NCBI GenBank assembly: GCA_902795625.1
Contig: CADBLW010000014.1
Location: 1 to 7,885, forward strand
Source of the DNA: an uncultured Lachnospiraceae bacterium
GTDB taxonomy: Bacteria > Bacillota > Clostridia > Lachnospirales > Lachnospiraceae
Direction: 5' to 3'
Length of the DNA stretch: 7,885 nt
The first letter of the stretch is position 1. Every line of letters begins with the position of its first letter. A model generated the notes under the pieces. It was not told the DNA's origin, searched no databases, and saw nothing but the letters and a program-made list of their open reading frames with translations. This document shows positions 1 through 5,679 of the stretch, piece after piece. Made by a program: the position numbers and the translations under genes.

Positions 1-92
1 ATGCAGCAGGCCGCCGCCAGCAACACACCGAGCAGCACCGCGCACAACGTCTCGTGAGATCTGATCCATTTTCCGAATTTACTGCAGTCCAA
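1..92 (-). CDS. Start of a probable secreted or lipoprotein gene, cut by the left edge
   Basis: Only about 30 codons are visible. One minus-strand frame gives a basic n-region (KFGKWIRSHE) followed by a hydrophobic stretch, LCAVLLGVLLAAACC, which is typical of a signal peptide with a loose lipobox (LAAAC). The frame has no ATG. The best start is TTG at 92-90, with GGAAGGAAG (110-102) nine bases upstream as ribosome binding site. An in-frame TGA at 119-117 limits the start on the upstream side. A competing ATG at 69-67 opens another frame (MDQISRDVV) with no binding site and no signal-like pattern. The gene follows the GH10 stop by about 65 bp on the same strand, so it may belong to the same transcript, for example as an extracellular binding protein, but nothing seen proves that. 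Confidence 0.4.
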   Translation of the reverse strand, partial: MDCSKFGKWIRSHETLCAVLLGVLLAAACC

Positions 93-133
93 AACCGTTC
101 GCTTCCTTCCGTTTTTTCACTGAACCTGTTGTT

Positions 134-156
134 ACGCGGGGTTCCGCCGCGTTTTT
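134..156 (+). terminator. Short hairpin with a T-run on the plus strand, just past the GH10 stop
   Basis: The plus strand has a 6-bp stem, ACGCGG (134-139) and CCGCGT (147-152), with a 7-base loop followed directly by four more Ts. The polarity is right for an intrinsic terminator of plus-strand (antisense) transcripts. On the minus strand the stem follows the GH10 stop within five bases, but AACAACAGG comes after it, so it would not terminate the glycosidase transcript. It might instead protect the 3' end. The stem is short, so confidence is low. Confidence 0.35.
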
Positions 157-157
157 G

Positions 158-1411
158 TCACAGGACGATCGTCTCTGTCACATCGCTGCTCTCCCGGAGC
201 GAAAGCGAAGCCGTCTGTGTCCCGTCGGTCAGCTCGTAATCACCCTTGAAGCCCGTGAGCGTCACGTATCCTGCCTCGTCCGTGGTCACCTCGCAGTCAG
301 TCCACCACTCGCCCTTGATGAGATCCTTGAGCATCTCGTACGAGGGCTTCGGGCTTCCGTCCTTGCGGAGCACGCCGCTGGGCGCGCCGAGCCATGCGCC
401 GTCCGTGAAATCCCAGCCGGTGATCGCCTGCACAAGCGGATGGTCGAAGAGAATGCGGTACATCTCCTCCATCTCTCTGCGCTGCCGCTCCTCGCCCTCG
501 GGCGTGGACGGCCACTCCGGCACCTGCCAGTCGTTGAGGTCATCGATATACGCGGGCATCAGATCGCCGGAGATCAGTGTATTTTCCGTAAAATGAATCG
601 GCAGTCCGAAGTGCTCGTAGCGCTTCAGCACCTCCTCCACCTTCTTCGCGCCCCAGTAGCCCTGGTGCTGGTGCGACTGGATGCCGATTGCGGAGATCGG
701 AACGCCTGCGTTGAGGCAGCCGTCGATCAGTATCTCGTAGGAGATCGAGGTGTTAAAATCGTTGATCAAAAGCATCGCGTCGGGGTTCGCTGCCTTCGCC
801 TGATCAAACACTCTCTTGATAAGGCCCACGCGGCCGAACTTGTTGCAGAGGCGCGTCACGGCATTGTCGTATTTGTCGAAGATCGGCATGATCACGACCT
901 CGTTGATCGCGTCCCAGATGTCGATGACGCCCTTGAAGTCCGTGACCTCGCGGGTGATGCGGCCCATCTGTTTCTCATAGATCGTGTCGATGTCATACTT
1001 GAGGAGCCAGTCCGCGCACACGGTGTGCCAGCACAGCGGATGTCCCTTCACGGTCACGCCCTGCTCCTGCATGAACTTCGCGGTCTTGAGAAGGTTTTCC
1101 GTGTTGGGCTTGCCCTCCTCGTGCTCGAACATGCCCCAGTAGAACGGCAACGTACCGTAGTTGTACACCGCGAGCCACTGGTCGATCTTTTTCTTCAGAA
1201 GCTCCGGATCCAAACGGAACCGTTCCGGCCGGTTCAGCGGCACCTCGTCCGCGTTCATGCTTAAAAGATACGGCATGAAGTCAAATGCGCCGCAACCGAA
1301 TAAAAACTCATGCTTTGTCTGACGGAGCGTAAGCTTCGCGTTGGCGATCGCGTTGCCCTGCGCATCGGTCACCTTAACTTTTCTCGTTGCTTTTCTGTGG
1401 TCAAGACTCAT
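158..1411 (-). CDS. GH10 endo-1,4-beta-xylanase, divergent, intracellular
   Basis: This 417-residue retaining glycosidase should cut internal beta-1,4 bonds of xylan or xylo-oligosaccharides. Residues 5-37 form a small beta-rich N-terminal module (VKVTDAQGNAIANAKLTL), common ahead of this divergent GH10 type. The barrel (about 38-365) has the GH10 landmarks: GHPLCWH (123-129) in place of GHTLVWH, IWDAINE with acid/base E171, GIQSHQHQ (243-250), and PIHFTENT with nucleophile E276. TGWDFTDGAWLG (331-342) and DGSPKPSYEM (351-360) match the family's closing strands. E276 is followed by Asn-Thr rather than the usual Leu-Asp or Phe-Asp. Residues 366-417 form a short beta-type tail (YVTLTGFKGDYELT). 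No signal peptide is present and the AGGAG site supports the start, so it probably works in the cytoplasm on imported fragments. It lies 95 bp after the 615-residue gene. The stop is TGA. Confidence 0.95.
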   Translation of the reverse strand: MSLDHRKATRKVKVTDAQGNAIANAKLTLRQTKHEFLFGCGAFDFMPYLLSMNADEVPLNRPERFRLDPELLKKKIDQWLAVYNYGTLPFYWGMFEHEEGKPNTENLLKTAKFMQEQGVTVKGHPLCWHTVCADWLLKYDIDTIYEKQMGRITREVTDFKGVIDIWDAINEVVIMPIFDKYDNAVTRLCNKFGRVGLIKRVFDQAKAANPDAMLLINDFNTSISYEILIDGCLNAGVPISAIGIQSHQHQGYWGAKKVEEVLKRYEHFGLPIHFTENTLISGDLMPAYIDDLNDWQVPEWPSTPEGEERQRREMEEMYRILFDHPLVQAITGWDFTDGAWLGAPSGVLRKDGSPKPSYEMLKDLIKGEWWTDCEVTTDEAGYVTLTGFKGDYELTDGTQTASLSLRESSDVTETIVL

Positions 1412-1420
1412 GTTGATACT

Positions 1421-1425
1421 CTCCT
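1421..1425 (-). promoter_or_regulatory. Ribosome binding site of the GH10 gene
   Basis: The minus strand reads AGGAG, nine bases before the ATG at 1411. It fixes the start at MSLDHRKATRK and confirms that the xylanase has no signal peptide. Confidence 0.75.
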
Positions 1426-1467
1426 GTCTTCAATCTGATATCCGTGTTACCCGCAGGTCCTCTTGTA

Positions 1468-1500
1468 TTTCTTCTGCGTTTTTCCTGCGCTTCTCCTGCG
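1468..1500 (-). repeat. Three imperfect 11-bp tandem repeats, purine-rich on the coding strand
   Basis: Just after the stop of the 615-residue gene the minus strand reads CGCAGGAGAAG, CGCAGGAAAAA and CGCAGAAGAAA with an exact 11-bp period and no gaps. The units share CGCAG followed by a purine tail; the first contains AGGAG. Since 11 is not a multiple of three, this is not a coding repeat. It may be a slippage product, a run of decoy ribosome binding sites or a protein/RNA binding site in the leader of the GH10 gene. Confidence 0.65.
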
Positions 1501-1506
1501 TTTCGA

Positions 1507-3354
1507 TCACTCCTGTACTTCCCAGTGCACCTTCGCAAACTTACCCGGCTGCAGCAACACCTCCGTCGAGGATCCGCCGCTCGGACGGAAATCCTCCCAG
1601 CGTCTCACCTCGTGAGACGGGTACTTCATTCCGGTCAGATCGTCGACCAGAACAGCTTTCTTCCGCTCGGTATACAGCGTCACCTTCTCCGGTCTCAGAT
1701 CAGCCTTGACATAGCGGTACAGTATCATTCTACCGCTGTCGTATGTAAATGCGGATACATTCCTTCCGGACACATATTCGCCGCCTGTGAGCACCCTCTT
1801 GATGACATCGACTGCCGCCTTCGGCATCTCATAGAGTCCGCTGTCACCGTCCGGGATCGCCGCGATGTACAACCGTCCCTTTCCGTACGCTCTGCGCAGC
1901 ACAAGTGCGCTGTGCGTATCCCCGTCGCCGCCGTTTAAGAGCGACCATGAATCGTTGTTGCCGTGCACGATCTCAGGGAAGAACAGCGTCTTCCTGTGCT
2001 CGATAAATCCCGCGAAATCACCGGTCACCTGGTAGCGCGTCACCGGAATGCTCCTGCCGGAAAGTCTTGCCTCCGTAAGTCCTGCCGCGCGAAGCTTCTC
2101 CTCCACCCCGCGGAAGAACCCTGTCGTGATGACCGCGTTGCCGCCCTCTCGGACATATCTCTCAAGCTTGGCAACAATATTCTCGTCCGCCAGTGAACTC
2201 TCGGTGAGGAGGATGCTCCTCAGGCCCTTCGTGTTGGCTGCCTGCTCCGCCGTTGCTGCCTCCTGCGTATAGCCGCCTACCGCCCGGAAGGCTCCGCTGC
2301 CGGCAGAGGCAGAAACCTCCGTCTCACCCGCATCCTCCGGGAAGAACGGTGTCGGTTCGATCGGAAGCCCAAGCATGCCGAACCGCATCTCGAGATGGTT
2401 TTCCCCGCTCGATGCAAACGGAATGTACACAGGCACGCCGCACGCCTTGCCGATACCGTCCATCAGCTTATCGATCTTCGAAAGCTGCAGCGCCATCGCC
2501 GAGAGCATCGGGTTCTCCACCAGGTCGCTCCACTGGAAATGCATCAGCTCCTTCGCCTGCGCGAACGCCGTCAGATACGCCTGCTCCAGGTACCGGTCGA
2601 TGGACCAGCAGGCATAGGTGTCAAACCACCCGCCGCCGTTCCGGCCCGGCCATGCATTTTCCATGTAGCGGACGAGAGAATAGCTCAGGTACTCCGGCAA
2701 ATGCTGGTCCGTATACTGCGGACTTCTCGTCTCCGTCCCGGTGTACGTTGCGTCGAAGATGTCCCTCTGGACCTCCGGCACATACCCCGTAAAATGGTAC
2801 GACTCCCGCCAGTTCGGGTACTTGATGATCATCCGGACCTTCGGGTTCACCGCCTTCGCGGGACCCACCACAAGATTTTCCGAGACATCCTTCATCAGCT
2901 CGCGCCTAAATGTCACCCAGTCCCGTTCGCCCTTCTCGCGGATGCACCGCTCGCACGTACAGTTCGTAAAATAAAAGTCGTCCAGAATGATCTCGTCGAA
3001 CATCCCCGCCGTATACTCGGAGATCTCCTTGAGCCTCGCGCGCATCGCCGGGTCCGTGTAACAGAATGTGCCGAACAGACGCTGCTTGCCGGGCTCGGTG
3101 CCCTCGAAGTCGTTGATCGTCGTCGTGATGCCGCCGGACACGGTCACGCCCTTGCTCTCCAGAAAATCCTTGATCATCCGGAGCTGCTCCGGCTTCACGT
3201 CGACATGGCTCCGGTGCGTCTCCAGATACACCTTGTCAAGGCCGATGTACTTCTCGATCCACTCCCAGTCACTCGCAAGCTTCTCCTGCGTGAACTTTTC
3301 CGCGACCTCCGCGGGAATGTAGACCACTGTCTTGAAATTGTTGTAATGCCCCAT
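1507..3354 (-). CDS. Uncharacterised glycoside-hydrolase-like protein, 615 residues
   Basis: I cannot assign this to a named family. Residues 1-300 read like a (beta/alpha)8 barrel: KTVVYIP, KVYLETHRS, GVTVSGGITTT, FDEIILDDFYF (119-129), VRMIIKYPNW and FDATYTGTETR follow one another as hydrophobic strand ends with polar or acidic tips. LDDFYF is followed by C132, C134 and C137 (CTCERC), reminiscent of the cysteine cluster in GH42-type enzymes. Candidate catalytic acids are D125, D126 and E208. Residues 377-500 resemble the GATase-like domain that follows some barrels (LERYVREGGNAVITTGFF). The C-terminal 100 residues look like a small beta domain. Residues 341-377 are Ala/Gly/Ser/Glu-rich and look like a linker or insertion. 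There is no signal peptide. Start is set by GGAGG five bases upstream; stop is TGA. Position between GH43 and GH10 suggests a xylan or xylo-oligosaccharide substrate. The gene is certain; the function is inferred. Confidence 0.9.
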   Translation of the reverse strand: MGHYNNFKTVVYIPAEVAEKFTQEKLASDWEWIEKYIGLDKVYLETHRSHVDVKPEQLRMIKDFLESKGVTVSGGITTTINDFEGTEPGKQRLFGTFCYTDPAMRARLKEISEYTAGMFDEIILDDFYFTNCTCERCIREKGERDWVTFRRELMKDVSENLVVGPAKAVNPKVRMIIKYPNWRESYHFTGYVPEVQRDIFDATYTGTETRSPQYTDQHLPEYLSYSLVRYMENAWPGRNGGGWFDTYACWSIDRYLEQAYLTAFAQAKELMHFQWSDLVENPMLSAMALQLSKIDKLMDGIGKACGVPVYIPFASSGENHLEMRFGMLGLPIEPTPFFPEDAGETEVSASAGSGAFRAVGGYTQEAATAEQAANTKGLRSILLTESSLADENIVAKLERYVREGGNAVITTGFFRGVEEKLRAAGLTEARLSGRSIPVTRYQVTGDFAGFIEHRKTLFFPEIVHGNNDSWSLLNGGDGDTHSALVLRRAYGKGRLYIAAIPDGDSGLYEMPKAAVDVIKRVLTGGEYVSGRNVSAFTYDSGRMILYRYVKADLRPEKVTLYTERKKAVLVDDLTGMKYPSHEVRRWEDFRPSGGSSTEVLLQPGKFAKVHWEVQE

Positions 3355-3435
3355 ACCTGCCTCCGGATATTCTTACTCTGCGTGTATATCACCACCGTCC
3401 CTAACCCCGCGGGAACAGCGAGTGCAACCTATTTG
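3355..3435 (-). other. 81-bp gap between the GH43 gene and the 615-residue gene
   Basis: On the minus strand it holds CCCGCGGG (self-complementary, no T-run after it) and, next to the downstream ATG, a clear GGAGG ribosome binding site (3360-3364) five bases from the start. A TATACA-like element is present but has no matching -35 sequence, so no promoter is called. It does not look like a terminator. Confidence 0.5.
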
Positions 3436-4950
3436 TCAGCGATACTCAAAATCCCTGAACACCGCCGTGCCGCCCGGCGTGATGCCTGAGAACGCGCACA
3501 GTCCGAACCGCGCCCCCGTAAAATGATCCAGCCGGAAATACAGCTTGTGCGGCTCCCCGACGGTCTCCGCCGCATCGCCCCGCTTCACAAAGGCGACCGC
3601 CGTGTCCTTCATCTGCCGGAAGTCCGCGCGGATCCCGACCGTAACGACGTCCTCCGCGATCTCCTCGCGGTACGTGATCTCTCCCGGCTCCGTGTCGTTT
3701 CCGCCGATGCCAAAGCCCTTCGAGGGCTCCTTCCGTTCGATCACGACGAGGTATCTGCGTCCGTTCTCCTTCCGGATACCGACAGCCATATACGCGCCCT
3801 GCAGCACGCACATCCCGGCGAAATCACCGTCATTAAGCCCCGACGCATCCACCGTAACCTCGGCCTCACAGTCGGGAAAACGCATCCGCTGCGTGAGCGT
3901 GTTGCGCGCCTGCGTCAGGTTCGCACACACCGCACCGGTGGTGATCGCAAGACCTTCCTCCGGCAGGATTTTCCACCGCCCGCGGTCCGGCACATGGTTC
4001 CACTGCCACTGCGGCTTGATCACCGTGTCCTCAAACCGGTCAGACGCGAAAAGCGGCGCGTACTCATACCCCGGTCTTGTACTCACAACATCAATGTTCT
4101 CCGGCAGCTTTCCATTGTCTCCGTACACCGGCCAGCCGTCCTTCCATGTCACCGGCACTAACATTGGAATTCTTCCGACCGCACCGGAGTCACGGAACAA
4201 AACGGCGAACCACCGTCCGTCCGGCGTGTCCACAAGACCGCCCTGGGCAATGCCCTGTCCGCAGTAGCCTCCGTCGTCCCAGAACAGATCGCGCCCGACG
4301 TAAACCCCGTCGAGGGTGTCGCTTATAAACACTGCCTCGGTGCGCCTCTGCGTCTCCTTCGGCCAGTGGATCAGCGCAAGAACGTACCGTCCGTCAATCT
4401 TATAGAGATGCGCTCCCTCGTATCCGAGGAACACCTTCTCGCGGTCATCGCGCACGATCACCTTGTCGATGCCGCCCTCCTTCGGTGCCGTCATGTCGTC
4501 CGACAGCTCCGTCAGGCGGATCTCCGTGTTTCCGGAGACGAGGAACTTTCTCCCGTCCTCCGAAAAATACAGCGAACAGTCGTGAAAATATCCTCGGATC
4601 CGGCGGTGCTCCCAGGGGCCGTTGATATCGGCCGCCGTGAAGAGATGTGTATTTTCCTGCCCGTGGCTTACGAAAATTACATAGAACCGTCCCTCATGGT
4701 ATCGAAGGCTCGCCGCCCACATACCCTTGCCGTAGCAGTTCTGCCCGTCCTCAAGACGCTCCGCGGGCGTGCCGTCGAGCTCGTCGAACAGATACGCAGC
4801 GATTTCCCAGTTGGCCAGGTCATAGGAGCGCAGGATCACGCCGCCCGGCATAAAGTACATCGTCGTGCTGATCATGTAGTAGGTGTCATCCACGCGGATG
4901 ACATCCGGGTCCGGATAATCCATGCAGGTGAGCGGGTTAACATTTTCCAT
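3436..4950 (-). CDS. GH43 family beta-xylosidase / alpha-L-arabinofuranosidase (intracellular)
   Basis: The 504-residue glycosidase has two domains. The five-bladed beta-propeller (about 1-300) carries the three inverting catalytic acids of GH43: base D14 in DYPDPDVI, pKa-tuning D124 in FHDCSLYFSEDGRKFL, and acid E178 in GYEGAHLYKIDGRYVLAL. Their contexts align well by eye with Geobacillus XynB3 (PDPS, FDPSLF, EGPHLYK). The C-terminal part (about 301-504) looks like the concanavalin-like beta-sandwich common in GH43 beta-xylosidases (FEDTVIKPQWQWNHVPD). It should release xylose or arabinose from the ends of imported xylan fragments. Which sugar is preferred cannot be read from sequence alone. 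There is no signal peptide, and AGGAGGA lies just upstream, so it is cytoplasmic. Two more xylan-type genes follow downstream on the same strand. The frame is intact and ends in TGA. Confidence 0.94.
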   Translation of the reverse strand: MENVNPLTCMDYPDPDVIRVDDTYYMISTTMYFMPGGVILRSYDLANWEIAAYLFDELDGTPAERLEDGQNCYGKGMWAASLRYHEGRFYVIFVSHGQENTHLFTAADINGPWEHRRIRGYFHDCSLYFSEDGRKFLVSGNTEIRLTELSDDMTAPKEGGIDKVIVRDDREKVFLGYEGAHLYKIDGRYVLALIHWPKETQRRTEAVFISDTLDGVYVGRDLFWDDGGYCGQGIAQGGLVDTPDGRWFAVLFRDSGAVGRIPMLVPVTWKDGWPVYGDNGKLPENIDVVSTRPGYEYAPLFASDRFEDTVIKPQWQWNHVPDRGRWKILPEEGLAITTGAVCANLTQARNTLTQRMRFPDCEAEVTVDASGLNDGDFAGMCVLQGAYMAVGIRKENGRRYLVVIERKEPSKGFGIGGNDTEPGEITYREEIAEDVVTVGIRADFRQMKDTAVAFVKRGDAAETVGEPHKLYFRLDHFTGARFGLCAFSGITPGGTAVFRDFEYR

Positions 4951-4960
4951 GTACGTACTT

Positions 4961-4967
4961 TCCTCCT
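4961..4967 (-). promoter_or_regulatory. Strong ribosome binding site of the GH43 gene
   Basis: The minus strand reads AGGAGGA, a near-perfect anti-16S match, inside the 27-bp gap after the DUF1287 stop and ten bases before the ATG at 4950. It supports that start and hence the absence of a signal peptide in the GH43 enzyme. Confidence 0.75.
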
Positions 4968-4977
4968 GTTGCGCTGT

Positions 4978-5652
4978 CTACTGCGAAATTCGGAAATGGC
5001 CCACCGGCTCACCCCAGCTCGCAAGCATATCCTCCTCGTAGCGGCTCTGCCACACGCCGCTGTGGTGGATCAGATACGGAACGCCATCCGCGTTCCGCCG
5101 ATCCGAGACAAGCCCGATATGACTCTTGTAAACGACGATGTCGCCGCCCTGCCACTCCGCAATCTTCGAAGTGTCAGTGGTCAGGGAGATCGCCGTGTGG
5201 CGGAAGTACACGATCAGATTCCTTACCCGCCGAAAATCGATCATCGGATCCGGATCCTCGATATCGTAGTCCTCCGGGTGCGTCTTGATGTCCGCGTCCA
5301 CCAGCTCCTGCAGATTGTATCCTGCAGCCAGGAGCGCATTGGCGACCACATCCGTGCACACGCCGTACTCATCGTCGGACCAGCCGGTCTCCGCGTAATA
5401 CACGCTCTTGTATTTCGGGTGCTTGCTGTTCAGATACGCCCACGCGCCGTCTAGAATATCGCTCTGGTCGTCCACGCCGTCCCCGTCGCGGTCCGTCTTG
5501 CATTGGATCTTCTCAACGCTTCCGCGGTACCGGTCCGGCAGGCGTTTTACGGATGTATGCTGATACCGGAAATACACCGATACCGCGCCGATGCCGGCAA
5601 AAAAGAGCAGAGCCAGGACCACGATCCCGACCCGCTTCCGAAAAGTCTTCAT
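4978..5652 (-). CDS. DUF1287 family membrane-anchored NlpC/P60-like protein
   Basis: The 224 residues begin with a basic n-region (MKTFRKR) and one hydrophobic segment (about 8-28), so the protein is probably a membrane-anchored or secreted protein with its domain outside the cytoplasm. The rest matches DUF1287, related to the NlpC/P60 cysteine peptidase fold and found in proteins such as E. coli YijF. The likely nucleophile is Cys99 in YGVCTDVV; His178 in GGDIVVYKSHIGLVSD is the likely partner, followed by the typical YLIHHSG (193-199). Residues 54-66 (DRDGDGVDDQSDI) resemble an EF-hand or thrombospondin type 3 calcium loop. The function is unproven; a role on peptidoglycan or another envelope amide is inference from the fold. 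It sits 27 bp from both neighbours, so it is probably co-transcribed with them. The stop is TAG. Confidence 0.88.
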   Translation of the reverse strand: MKTFRKRVGIVVLALLFFAGIGAVSVYFRYQHTSVKRLPDRYRGSVEKIQCKTDRDGDGVDDQSDILDGAWAYLNSKHPKYKSVYYAETGWSDDEYGVCTDVVANALLAAGYNLQELVDADIKTHPEDYDIEDPDPMIDFRRVRNLIVYFRHTAISLTTDTSKIAEWQGGDIVVYKSHIGLVSDRRNADGVPYLIHHSGVWQSRYEEDMLASWGEPVGHFRISQ

Positions 5653-5659
5653 GTAATTT

Positions 5660-5664
5660 CCCCC
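5660..5664 (-). promoter_or_regulatory. Weak all-G ribosome binding site before the DUF1287 gene, with a 5-codon mini-ORF
   Basis: The only Shine-Dalgarno-like element before the ATG at 5652 is GGGGG, seven bases upstream. It is unlike the AGGAG or GGAGG sites of the glycosidase genes. An ATG touching this G-run opens a five-codon frame (MGEIT) whose TGA overlaps the real start as ATGA. The arrangement resembles translational coupling but is too short to claim as a gene. Confidence 0.4.
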
Positions 5665-5679
5665 ATTTTTCGAAGGAGC

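Noticed and set aside
79..120. GTG-started 13-codon frame (MKKRKEANGFGLQ) near the left edge
   Set aside because: It stops at TAA before any hydrophobic stretch and has only a weak binding site.
155..1264. Long plus-strand open frame (369 codons) antisense to the GH10 gene
   Set aside because: It is an Arg/His/Leu/Val-rich mirror of a GC-rich coding frame, with no recognisable domain and lying wholly over a clear GH10 enzyme.
1430..1510. 26-codon frame (start GTG overlapping the upstream TGA) in the GH10 leader
   Set aside because: It is highly charged, made mostly of the 11-bp repeats, and its would-be ribosome binding site abuts the GTG. It is kept only as part of a finding.
3382..3425. 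Promoter candidate (TTGCAC and TATACA-like elements) before the 615-residue gene
   Set aside because: The spacing between the elements is far too long, and neither has a proper partner.
2395..3489. Long plus-strand open frame (364 codons) antisense to the 615-residue gene
   Set aside because: It has the same mirror composition, runs across the 81-bp gap into the GH43 gene and has no domain; the minus-strand frame has a good ribosome binding site and protein-like strand pattern.
4366..5454. Plus-strand open frame (362 codons) spanning the GH43 and DUF1287 genes
   Set aside because: It crosses two well-supported minus-strand genes and has the Arg/His-rich look of an antisense shadow.
5649..5666. 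Five-codon frame MGEIT overlapping the DUF1287 start as ATGA
   Set aside because: It is too short to call a gene and likely arises by chance from the G-run acting as ribosome binding site.
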